DNA of 64,000 bases, taken from assembly GCA_030158115.1 (NCBI GenBank), contig JAOATK010000018.1, positions 1 to 64,000 on the forward strand, read 5' to 3'. The first letter of the stretch is position 1; each line of letters opens with the position of its first letter. The DNA comes from Legionella sp. Lineage in GTDB: Bacteria; Pseudomonadota; Gammaproteobacteria; Legionellales; Legionellaceae. Position numbers and translations under genes: made by a program. The notes beneath the pieces are model-generated. The model did no database searches, had not been told where the DNA came from, and was given only the letters and a program-made list of their open reading frames with translations. Shown piece after piece: positions 33,095 to 40,536 of the stretch.

Positions 33095-33184
33095 CCTACG
33101 CATGACAATTAGAATTGAATTGAAGTAATTTAATCTGGTCCTACGCATGACAATTAGAATTGAATTGAAGTAATTTAATCTGGT
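33095..33184. repeat. 45-bp perfect tandem duplication
   Basis: Two adjacent 45-bp copies (33095-33139, 33140-33184) are identical by eye, and CCTA begins a third. The unit starts CCTACGCATGACAATTAG. The first unit starts within a 13-bp sequence, GGGCCTACGCATG (33092-33104), that recurs inverted at 33416-33428. No spacer separates the copies, so this is not a CRISPR. Confidence 0.9.
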
Positions 33185-33190
33185 CCTATT

Positions 33191-33399
33191 TCTACGTCCG
33201 TGACTTGTTTGTGGGATCCATGAATCAAGCAAGCTTGATAGATTTCGTGGATAAACTCTGAGTGTTCTACACAAAATGTGAATATAACTTATTGTTTTTA
33301 ATTGATTATTCATAAATCTCTACGTGCCGTGCTTTATGAACGGTACGTAGAGGACTAAAATTAGTGTGGATCGTTCAGGGATAAACTGCGGAACGTAGA
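33191..33399. repeat. Inverted-repeat (MITE-like) element
   Basis: The ends TCTACGTCCG (33191-33200) and CGGAACGTAGA (33389-33399) are inverted copies with one inserted base. Inside is a 12-bp hairpin, CTCTACGTGCCG with CGGTACGTAGAG (33318-33352, one G-U pair). Longer outer inverted repeats (GGGCCTACGCATG) lie at 33092 and 33416. The internal CTTGTTTGTGGGATCCATG resembles the arm of the repeat at 51017. It has no coding capacity. Confidence 0.6.
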
Positions 33400-33531
33400 A
33401 GTTAAGATTTTTTTTCATGCGTAGGCCCTGGGGTCTTTGCCTTCTCCCCTTGTGTGGAGATAAGAAATATATTCATTCATCGTCTATGATCAATCACTCA
33501 TAACGTGTTTTTTATAACAAAAACCTCTGTA

Positions 33532-33574
33532 CATGACAAAAAAACCTGTCATGCCCGCGCAGGTGGGCAACCAT
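33532..33574. repeat. 43-bp inverted repeat, left copy
   Basis: It matches the reverse complement of 34410-34452 at 39 of 43 positions, and a few bases further outward also match. The core TGCCCGCGCAGGTGGGCA is itself palindromic, like REP-type sequences. It abuts the 3' end of the GIY-YIG remnant. Confidence 0.85.
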
Positions 33575-33577
33575 CCA

Positions 33578-33830
33578 TCAAAATAACCCGATACCCAAAT
33601 CAAGCCACTGGGGATTATTTTGCTTGATAAGGTTTATTTTCCATTATCGGTTCTATTTCTTGATGCGTTTTACTCTGGTTATTGCTTGGTAGACATCAGA
33701 ATGAATTTCATAATAAACTAAGTGATGAATATTGTATTTTTTGGTCAATCCCTCAGCCAAGCCTTCCTTGTGTTGCCAAATTCGTTGGACAAGGTTACTT
33801 GTTGTACCAGTATATAGGGTTCCATAGCCA
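33578..33830 (-). pseudogene. GIY-YIG nuclease-like gene, 5'-truncated with two nonsense codons
   Basis: Reading right to left, the frame gives GTLYTGTTSNLVQRIWQHK then LTKKYNIHHLVYYEIHSDV. This is the core of small (about 90-residue) GIY-YIG proteins of the YhbQ/UPF0213 type, with the Arg of the second motif and the Glu of YYE. After RVKRIKK there is TAG (33653-33655) where the family has Trp, then TAA (33644-33646), then WKINLIKQNNPQWLDL, the expected family C-terminus in the same frame. The N-terminal strand is lost and replaced by transposase sequence near 33830. It cannot make a full protein. Confidence 0.75.
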
Positions 33831-34320
33831 TCCAAACCAGTCTTTTCTGACAAATTCCCGATCAGCGAATATCCCTTTAATGCAACTTCTTTCAAAATGG
33901 CCAATAAACATCTGGATCAACGCCATTCTTTCCATAGCATCGGAGTTACCTCGCTTCTCCAGTAACATCCAGTAAATTATGGATGGCCGTTCCTTTGAAA
34001 ACGATGCCGATCATTAAAATATTGATGTCTGATTTCCCCCAACGCCAATTGGTTCGATTCATACTTAAGTACGATTGCCCACCACTCACAAAAAACAATT
34101 TAAAAATAAATCCGGCTATTTGTTGATAATCCAGAGGGAATTTGGAAAAAAATCGTTGAATTCTAGGGTACCGTGAAGATTGAAGCGCATCACCAAATAC
34201 AACACAAGCTAATTTGTTTAAATTAACTGTGCGGGTAGCAAGCAATGCAAGCAACCTACTTACAAAACATGCCATTCTCGCCTTGTTCCAGCAAAAATAC
34301 ACGGTTAAACTATCCTTCAT
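33825..34320 (-). pseudogene. IS4-family transposase remnant (N-terminal and central part)
   Basis: The frame from 34320 gives SRYPRIQRFFSKFPLDYQQIAGF and MNRTNWRWGKSDINILMIGI, typical of IS4-type DDE transposases. It then shifts near 33990. A second frame continues LEKRGNSDAMERMALIQMF and GIFADREFVRKDWFGWLW; the DRE motif carries an active-site Asp. The sequence stops abruptly at the GIY-YIG remnant. The last third and the insertion-sequence ends are missing, so it is immobile. Confidence 0.8.
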
Positions 34321-34403
34321 CCATATAACCTCCTTTTGGCGATCGAGATTATATGATTTTCATTGTATGTCAGCGAGTTATATTAAGTTACTTCAGTGCC
34401 AAA

Positions 34404-35009
34404 TCAGAAATGGTTGCCCGCCTGCGCGTGCATGATAGATTTTTTTGTCATGTACTGAGAACAAAAACAATTAGTAGTATGATCATTAACCATCCCTGTA
34501 GCTTGCATAAATGCATAGCAAATCGTACTCCCAACAAATTTAAATCCACGCTTTTTTAGATCGCGCGCCAGAGTATCAGAAATTAAAGTGGTTGCAGGAA
34601 CTTGATTAAAACTTTCCCATTGGTTTTGTATTGGTTGACCATCTACAAAGTCCCAAATGTAATTTGAAAAATTACCCCGTTCTTCTTTAATTTTTAGGTA
34701 GGCTTTTGCATTCTCAATGGTCGCTTGAATTTTTAAACGATTACGTATAATTCCAGGATTAGTCATTAGTTCAGTACATTTTTCGTGATCATAGTTAGCA
34801 ATTAGTTCTGGATCAAATCTGTCAAAACACATTCGAAAATTCTCACGTTTTTTTAAAATAGTTAACCAATTTAATCCCGCTTGCATCCCCTCTAAAATTA
34901 AAAATTCAAATAGTAGCTTCTCATCATAAATTGGAACACCCCATTCATGATCATGATAATCAATATAGAGAGGATTATCGTTAACCCATGCGCAGCGAGT
35001 TTTATCCAT
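34404..35009 (-). CDS. tag: DNA-3-methyladenine glycosylase I
   Basis: Tag excises 3-methyladenine from alkylated DNA. From ATG 35009 the protein is 201 residues (E. coli 187). It begins MDKTRCAWV, with YHDHEWGVP, the LEGMQAGLNWLTILKKRENF helix-hairpin region, and the C-terminal KKRGFKFVGSTICYAFMQATGMVNDH. The zinc ligands (early Cys, His in YHDHEW, His and Cys in NDHTTNC) are present. An in-frame ATG at 35027 is possible. The last 14 residues come from a repeat, so the natural stop has been replaced; the catalytic fold should be unaffected. cvfB lies 69 bp upstream on the same strand. Confidence 0.95.
   Translation of the reverse strand: MDKTRCAWVNDNPLYIDYHDHEWGVPIYDEKLLFEFLILEGMQAGLNWLTILKKRENFRMCFDRFDPELIANYDHEKCTELMTNPGIIRNRLKIQATIENAKAYLKIKEERGNFSNYIWDFVDGQPIQNQWESFNQVPATTLISDTLARDLKKRGFKFVGSTICYAFMQATGMVNDHTTNCFCSQYMTKKSIMHAQAGNHF
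34410..34452. repeat. 43-bp inverted repeat, right copy (inside tag 3' end)
   Basis: Inverted partner of 33532-33574. It supplies the last 14 codons of tag, TKKSIMHAQAGNHF, which have no counterpart in E. coli Tag. The two copies enclose the decayed transposase and GIY-YIG sequences. Confidence 0.85.
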
Positions 35010-35078
35010 TAACACAAATATTCCCATTTCTTTGTTGTAGTCATTTTAGGTGAATATCCTTCCCACCTTTGACAGGAA

Positions 35079-35933
35079 TTATTTTTCAATGAGCATCCTA
35101 CCTTTATCCGTCATCCTAATTCCATTCGATTCAATAATGATTTCTTTGCGTTTATAAAGATAACCAATTGCGTTTTTAAAGTTTTTCTTACTTTCACCAA
35201 ATGCTTGGTGGATTTCCTCAGATGGACTTTTATCATGCAGTGGTAGGTAACCACCCATTTCATGCAGTTTTGCCAGTATGCGTGAGGCTAAGTTACGGGC
35301 ATTATCTTGCCCCATTTTTCTTAAGACCACATCAATTTTGCCATCGTCTCGTATTGTTTTAATATAACCTTGAGTCCTTTGTCCATAATTCAAAGTTTGA
35401 AAAATATCTCCTGAATAAATTAAACCCCAGTGAGAATCGTTAATAATTACCTTTTTTCCTAGATCAGTGGTTTCAGCGATCAATAAGTTCACCTCATCAC
35501 CTTGTTGAAATGGAGCTGGTGATTTATTCAGGTAATAATCAAGTTTAGAGCTAGCAATAATACGGTCGTCTTTATCTTGTTTTACATAAACAATATAGAA
35601 TTTATCTTTTTCCATGGGACGGTATTGTTCGGACTTTGGTACTAATAAATCTTTATCCAAACCCCAATCAAGGAAAGCACCTACCCGATTAACATCAATG
35701 ACTTTCAAAAAAGCACAACTACCTACTTTGGCATAGGGCTGCAATGTGGTGGCAATGATTTTATCTTCTGAATCAAAATAGATGAATACTTCTAATATAT
35801 CATTTACATTAATATTTTTTGGCACCACTCTATTGGGGACTAAAATATCCCCCCATTCGTCTCCATCTAAGTAAATACCAAAAGGTACTTTTTTGATTAC
35901 CTTTAACGAGTTATTTTGTCCTATTTTAATCAT
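35079..35933 (-). CDS. CvfB/YitL-type S1-domain RNA-binding protein
   Basis: The 284-residue protein looks like the CvfB (YitL) family, with tandem S1-like OB domains followed by a C-terminal winged helix. The N-terminal part has GIYLDGDEWGDILVPNR. The second S1-like block has VGAFLDWGLDKDLLVPKSEQ. The C-terminus has LHEMGGYLPLHDKSPSEEI and SKKNFKNAIGYLYKRKEI, typical of the winged helix. Staphylococcal CvfB affects virulence-gene expression; its role in gammaproteobacteria is not settled. It may be co-transcribed with tag. Confidence 0.85.
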   Translation of the reverse strand: MIKIGQNNSLKVIKKVPFGIYLDGDEWGDILVPNRVVPKNINVNDILEVFIYFDSEDKIIATTLQPYAKVGSCAFLKVIDVNRVGAFLDWGLDKDLLVPKSEQYRPMEKDKFYIVYVKQDKDDRIIASSKLDYYLNKSPAPFQQGDEVNLLIAETTDLGKKVIINDSHWGLIYSGDIFQTLNYGQRTQGYIKTIRDDGKIDVVLRKMGQDNARNLASRILAKLHEMGGYLPLHDKSPSEEIHQAFGESKKNFKNAIGYLYKRKEIIIESNGIRMTDKGRMLIEK

Positions 35934-36117
35934 TTAGCTACTCACAATTTTTATAATTACGAAGCTTAGCATATAAAGCGCCCATCTACTCTATAGACGA
36001 GGGGCTCTTACTCAAAAACGATTTTTTATTTAGGAGGTTATTAAATAGTTCAAAATTGTTTATTATGGGAACCTAAAGTTGCACTGGATGATTTAAGAAA
36101 TAATAAAAGGAGTTCTT

Positions 36118-38637
36118 ATGTTTAGGTTAAGGTATTGGATGTATTTGATTTTTCTTTTTGTCTCACATTCTTTGTATGCCTTGACAACACTCACTGTAAC
36201 ACTAAGCACAGATAATGATCCAGGTGGTTTTGGAGAGCCAGGTGATCTTAGATATTACTTAAATACAATGAATCAAAATTTAAATACATCATTAGACGAT
36301 TATGCGATTACTTTTGATTTTCCAATGACTATTCAACTCAATGGAATTCTGCCGATTATTAACAATTCTTCAAATTCTGTGAACATTACAATTGGTAATC
36401 CGGGCTCTATTCCTACTGTCATAATTGACGGTAATGATACTTATAGTGGATTTTTTATTCCCATGGGAAATGTAACGATCCAAAATATGTCCTTTCAAAG
36501 ACTGGTTGCAAAGGGGGGTGATGGCGGAGATGGAATTTCGGGAGGAGGTGGTGGCATGGGAGCCGGAGGTGCTATTTATGCGCCTCAAGTTTTTTTAAAT
36601 GGTTCGCATCCTTCAATTACTTTGATGAATGTATCGATAACTCATTGCTCAGCTGTTGGAGGTAATGGAGGAAGTTATTTTAATCTTGCTTCTCCTACAG
36701 GTAATGAGGGCGGGGGTGGTGGAGGTGGTTTTAGTGGAAATGGGGGTTCCATCCTAACCACTGGAGCGACTGGAGGCGCCGGAGGAGGCGGTTTTGGTGG
36801 CCATGGTGGAGATGTCTTGCTCGGTGGTGGTGGTGGTGGCGGCGGTGGTGGCTTGGGATCTCGCGCTACCATGGGAACACTCACCAATCTGGGAAGCGGG
36901 GGCTCGGATCAAGATGTTGGGCTGAATGGAAATGGTTATGGTCTCAACATCACAGCCGGTTTTGGCGGGGGGGGTAATAGTGGAGGAAACAATGCAGGCG
37001 GTGGCGGTGGCGGTGGTGGCACTTTAGAATCTGGCGGTGGTGGCGGTGGAAGTCTCGGCTCAGATGGAACATTGGCTAAAGGTGACACGGCGCCGCTTCG
37101 AGCCAAATTGATAGATGGTGTCACACCTTCCGGAGGCAATGGAGGAGATGGAGCAGGAGGTGGTGGAGCCGGAGTCGTCTCATATGATGTTATTTTAAAT
37201 GAACATGACGGACAAGCAGGGCTTGGCGGCTATGGTGGTGGGGGTGGTGGAGGCGCTGGCACTGGAGCTTATGGTGTCGATTATACTGTCCAAGCTGGAG
37301 AGGGTGGACTTGGCGGTGGGGGCGGTGGTGGTGGTGTTAACCAATCAGGTTTAACGCCTGCTGATGGCGGTAATTCTCTTGGTGGAGGAGGAGGAGGTGG
37401 TGGTGGTCCCTCTCGTCTTTCTACTGCCCCAGGTGGCACTGATACAGGAAACCTTGGGGGAGGATCCGGAGGGGCTGGCGCCGGTACCTATGGCCTAGGC
37501 TCTGGGGGAGGCGGTGGTGGTGGGGGGAGCGGTCTTGGTGCTGCTATTTTTGTAGATACTGGTTTGAATTTGACTATACAAGCATTTCCAGGAGTTCCAA
37601 CCATTTTCAATACATCAGACAATACCACCCAAGCAGGAATTCATGGCACTGGTGCCCCTGATGGTTTAGATGGTGAAGATGGTACAGCGTTAGGAAATAG
37701 TATTTTCCTGCGCGCAAATTCTTCTCTTACATTCATGGCCCAAGATACTGCTGATGTTTTGACACTCGGCAATCAAGTTGCTTTTACCGATGACACTAGT
37801 CTTGATGGAGGAGGAACTAGTGTTTTTATCAATGGAAACGGATCGGTTATTTACCAGGGAGAAACGGATTATTCAGGGAGCGTCACAGTCAACAATGCGA
37901 ACTTCAAAGTTGATGGACGAATTGCTGAGGCATCAATTAATGTTTGTAGAAACAGTAGCTTTAGCGCACAAAGAGGTACACTTAGTGGAGCTGGGACATT
38001 GACCGGTCCTGTATCTGTGAATTCTGGAACGATCTCCCCAGCTATTGGGGGAACGCTTCATCTTGGAAGCTTGTTTTTAAGGTCAGCAGACACGGGCTCT
38101 CTAGGAAGTCTTACTCATATCGAAATTAATTCTGATGGCACATCGTCAGTTGCAGTTACTAGTGCTGCATCGCTAGCTGGTATCTTGGAAATTAACTTAG
38201 ATTCAACGGCTCTACCTGGAGAATATGTCCTACTCACTTCTGCAGGCATTACAGGTACTTTTGACTCAGTTAAATTTACTGGAGCAACGCCCAATTATAC
38301 GCTTTCTTATCTACCGATTGGAGCACCTACGTATGTGCAATTTAATTTTTTAGGCTACCCTTCGTCTGTTAACATACCCGCTACAGTCAATGGATCACCC
38401 ATTTTGAGTCCAGCCGTTGTTTGTTGTAGTAGGCCCGTTCTCCTTGGGCCTTTACCAGTAGCAGGATCAGGGCCTACCGTTTATACTGTCACGAACAGGA
38501 CTGGTAACGTCAGCTGTCAAATTGGACAGACCAAGTCCCAAACTTATCTTAAGATGTATGGTAAAAATGGTTCTTGTACCATCATTGGTACAAAAGAGGG
38601 TATAGTATCTAATCCTTTAACGATAATAGCGCCATGA
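36118..38637 (+). CDS. Glycine-rich secreted autotransporter-passenger-like protein
   Basis: I know no named homologue. The 839-residue protein has a signal peptide (about residues 1-22, ending LYA). A beta-helix-like start (LTVTLSTDNDPG, DLRYYL, AITFDF) resembles polymorphic surface proteins. Residues about 132-472 are an extreme Gly-rich region of GGGGGGGGG runs. A stretch follows with GTLSGAGTLTGPVSVNSGTIS, as in autotransporter passengers just before the barrel. No barrel follows. Instead there is a roughly 100-residue domain with CC, CQIG and CTIIGTKEG, Ig-like in feel. The next gene, an outer-membrane barrel, overlaps by 4 bp. A strong AGGAG precedes ATG 36118. The Gly tracts raise local GC above the surroundings. 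Confidence 0.85.
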   Translation: MFRLRYWMYLIFLFVSHSLYALTTLTVTLSTDNDPGGFGEPGDLRYYLNTMNQNLNTSLDDYAITFDFPMTIQLNGILPIINNSSNSVNITIGNPGSIPTVIIDGNDTYSGFFIPMGNVTIQNMSFQRLVAKGGDGGDGISGGGGGMGAGGAIYAPQVFLNGSHPSITLMNVSITHCSAVGGNGGSYFNLASPTGNEGGGGGGGFSGNGGSILTTGATGGAGGGGFGGHGGDVLLGGGGGGGGGGLGSRATMGTLTNLGSGGSDQDVGLNGNGYGLNITAGFGGGGNSGGNNAGGGGGGGGTLESGGGGGGSLGSDGTLAKGDTAPLRAKLIDGVTPSGGNGGDGAGGGGAGVVSYDVILNEHDGQAGLGGYGGGGGGGAGTGAYGVDYTVQAGEGGLGGGGGGGGVNQSGLTPADGGNSLGGGGGGGGGPSRLSTAPGGTDTGNLGGGSGGAGAGTYGLGSGGGGGGGGSGLGAAIFVDTGLNLTIQAFPGVPTIFNTSDNTTQAGIHGTGAPDGLDGEDGTALGNSIFLRANSSLTFMAQDTADVLTLGNQVAFTDDTSLDGGGTSVFINGNGSVIYQGETDYSGSVTVNNANFKVDGRIAEASINVCRNSSFSAQRGTLSGAGTLTGPVSVNSGTISPAIGGTLHLGSLFLRSADTGSLGSLTHIEINSDGTSSVAVTSAASLAGILEINLDSTALPGEYVLLTSAGITGTFDSVKFTGATPNYTLSYLPIGAPTYVQFNFLGYPSSVNIPATVNGSPILSPAVVCCSRPVLLGPLPVAGSGPTVYTVTNRTGNVSCQIGQTKSQTYLKMYGKNGSCTIIGTKEGIVSNPLTIIAP

Positions 38638-39374
38638 ATAAACTTTCGATAATAATTAATAGTGCTTTGATAGCACTCAATACGCTTGGAATAGCTTGTG
38701 CTGATAACAACTTGCCCAATTATTCATTAAACAGTTTGGTAGGACTTTATGTTGGTGTGGAGGCGGGAGCTGTTTTGAACAATGTTCAATTAAGATCTCA
38801 ACAATTAGGTTTTACTAATCAGGCGGGTACTTGCAATATCAGCTCAGATTTTTCAACGGTTTCTCCTGGTATACAACTGGGTTACCTACATCAATTGACC
38901 AAGGACTTCGTATCCGGTGTAGAAGCTAATATGATCTTTAACACCAATCAAAAAAGCACATTAAATTGTACTTGCCCTTTTAATCCTGATGTTTCTGACC
39001 GCTTCTTATTTAGGAATCAGAGGCAAAGTTCTATTAAAGGCCGAGGAGGGCGCCTCATCAATTGGAAAAAAACCACTCTTCTTCCCTATTTAACAGCTGG
39101 AGCCAGCTTTGCTAATGCAGGATTAACATACAAAAATGAGGGGGGCGATTATTATTCTAAACATATTAATCAAGCGGGTTGGCTAATCGGCACAGGTGTG
39201 GAATGGTCTTTTAAACAAAATTGGTCATTGCGTACAGAATATTCTTATGTAAATTATGGAAATACTATTGAATTAAAAATACCGAGTGTTTATGGATTAA
39301 TAGATCCCAAGGGGAATGCTCGCGCCAATCTAAGTTCCAATAGCATCATTGTCTCGATTAATTATTGGATTTAA
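38634..39374 (+). CDS. Small outer-membrane beta-barrel protein (OmpA/Opa-like fold)
   Basis: The 246-residue protein has a signal peptide (about 1-23, ending IACA). Alternating strands typical of an 8-stranded barrel follow: GLYVGVEAGAV, PGIQLGYLHQL, LLPYLTAGASF, AGWLIGTGVEWSF, WSLRTEYSYVNYG and a final SIIVSINYWI. The last strand ends in an aromatic-hydrophobic pattern that BAM could recognise. Four cysteines lie in early loops. The ATG overlaps the stop of the Gly-rich gene (ATGA), so the two are translationally coupled and probably act together at the surface. Confidence 0.85.
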   Translation: MNKLSIIINSALIALNTLGIACADNNLPNYSLNSLVGLYVGVEAGAVLNNVQLRSQQLGFTNQAGTCNISSDFSTVSPGIQLGYLHQLTKDFVSGVEANMIFNTNQKSTLNCTCPFNPDVSDRFLFRNQRQSSIKGRGGRLINWKKTTLLPYLTAGASFANAGLTYKNEGGDYYSKHINQAGWLIGTGVEWSFKQNWSLRTEYSYVNYGNTIELKIPSVYGLIDPKGNARANLSSNSIIVSINYWI

Positions 39375-39430
39375 ACATGGTCTCTTTCTTATAAAACCAT
39401 GGGCCCGGTCTCGTTTTTTGTCTAGACGCA

Positions 39431-39709
39431 TCAAACTTCTGGACCAACCCCAAGCGTGTGAGGTAATACTTGAAACACTAAATAGCGATTACCTAATTGA
39501 TATCCATGCCAACGCAGTGCCGCAAGTGATAGTGAATGGGCTGCATGATAAGCTAGATCAAATTGACTTTCTACAGCAATAGACGGATTGGCCGCATCGT
39601 GTAGTCGTGCTTCACCTGAGCGTAATAAACCAGAGAACTCTAATGCGTTCACTGGCTCTACTTTTAGCTGCCCAGTTTTTACCAGGTTATCCAAGTTTGA
39701 TAAACTCAT
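39431..39709 (-). pseudogene. HEPN-type domain protein, 3'-truncated remnant
   Basis: The frame (92 residues) reads MSLSNLDNLVKTGQL, SGLLRSGEARLHDA, ESQFDLAYHAAHSLSLAALR and NRYLVFQVLPHTLGVGPEV. I recognise this as the N-terminal two-thirds of a small HEPN-type protein family often paired with a nucleotidyltransferase. Family members continue with WRVLD. Here TGA replaces the Trp codon, V is kept, and the sequence then loses the frame. The C-terminal half is gone and there is no partner gene, so it is probably dead. The family assignment is from memory. Confidence 0.55.
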
Positions 39710-39894
39710 CCTCAGATCCTATTAGAAAAATTTTCGGTTGTTTAATCAGTTGAGTTAAAAAATTATTATTGGCTTGGTATTTTCTTGTCCATTCTGCTGG
39801 GGAATAAAAAATGGTTTATTTGATCAAATAGTTGATTTGGTTTTTCAATATAAGGGAAATGTCCACATTCCTTTAGGATTAACACTTATAAAAC

Positions 39895-39918
39895 TAAAAA
39901 GCCCTTAAATTAAAGGGC
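39895..39918 (-). terminator. Intrinsic terminator of ssb
   Basis: On the - strand a stem GCCCTT...AAGGGC (39901-39918) is followed by TTTTT (39900-39896). It lies 39 bp after the ssb stop. Confidence 0.8.
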
Positions 39919-39957
39919 CTTAAGAATAATAGTTAACAATTTTCTATATGGTAGGAA

Positions 39958-40446
39958 TCAAAAAGGAACATCATCATCTAATTGATCAAATGCATCATGT
40001 GCTACCGGTTGGGCTGGTTGTTGCCTTTGTTGCTGTGGTTTTGGTGAAGCTTGTTGTGTAGGGGCAAATTGGGTTTGTGGCATGTCTTCATAACTTGCGG
40101 TGCCGCCACTTTTGCTATCTAGCATTTGAATGTCGCTGGCTATAATTTCAGTGGTATAACGATCTTGCCCTTGTTGATCTTGCCATTTTCTTGTTCGTAA
40201 GCTGCCTTCAACATAAAGCTTTGAGCCTTTACGAACGTATTCGCCAGCAATTTCACCTAAACGATTAAAGCAAACTACGCGATGCCATTCAGTCCTGTCT
40301 TGTTTTTCACCAGTGGTTTTATCCTTCCATGATTCACTAGTTGCAATCGAAAGTGAGGTTACTGCATTGCCATTGGGCAAATAACGTACGTCTGGGTCAA
40401 CACCTACGTTGCCAACTAAGATGACTTTATTTATTCCACGAGCCAT
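39958..40446 (-). CDS. ssb: Single-stranded DNA-binding protein
   Basis: SSB coats single-stranded DNA in replication, recombination and repair. The 162-residue protein has the N-terminal OB-fold ([29 protein letters not shown]; residues 1-110), a Gln/Pro-rich linker and the conserved acidic tip DDDVPF that recruits partner proteins. An AGGAGA site precedes the start. A terminator follows. The MFS gene lies 90 bp upstream on the same strand. Confidence 0.98.
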   Translation of the reverse strand: MARGINKVILVGNVGVDPDVRYLPNGNAVTSLSIATSESWKDKTTGEKQDRTEWHRVVCFNRLGEIAGEYVRKGSKLYVEGSLRTRKWQDQQGQDRYTTEIIASDIQMLDSKSGGTASYEDMPQTQFAPTQQASPKPQQQRQQPAQPVAHDAFDQLDDDVPF

Positions 40447-40536
40447 TGATTATCTCCTGTTTGCGATAGTTAGAACAGGAGTATATCTTAATTTATGGAG
40501 TCCTTGTACTGCCTCGAGATGCAATTTTAATGAAGT

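Larger units (their letters stand above)
33012..33577. other. Repeat-filled gene-free stretch
   Basis: I see no gene here. The 973-bp gap between rplQ and the GIY-YIG remnant holds the palindromic repeat at 32929, the 45-bp tandem duplication at 33095, the inverted-repeat element at 33191 and a 43-bp inverted-repeat arm at 33532. Open frames in this stretch are read through repeats and match no family I know. Confidence 0.7.
39375..39957. other. Gap with HEPN remnant and ssb terminator
   Basis: This stretch holds the truncated HEPN-type gene at 39431-39709 and the ssb terminator at 39895-39918. The rest, 39710-39894, shows no gene or repeat that I can support. Confidence 0.6.

Noticed and set aside
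33095..33184. CRISPR array
   Set aside because: The two 45-bp copies are adjacent with no unique spacer, and no cas genes are present in the window.
33050..33313. 87-codon - strand frame with an internal peptide repeat
   Set aside because: The peptide repeat is just the translation of the 45-bp tandem duplication; no ribosome-binding site or family match.
34214..34559. Two + strand frames over the IS remnant and tag
   Set aside because: They are antisense to the recognisable transposase remnant and to tag.
36675..37139. Proline-rich - strand frames within the Gly-rich gene
   Set aside because: Poly-Pro is the antisense reading of Gly codon runs. The + strand has a signal peptide, ribosome-binding site and coupled downstream gene.
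39349..39582. 77-codon + strand frame after the barrel gene
   Set aside because: It is antisense to the HEPN-type remnant and has no ribosome-binding site.
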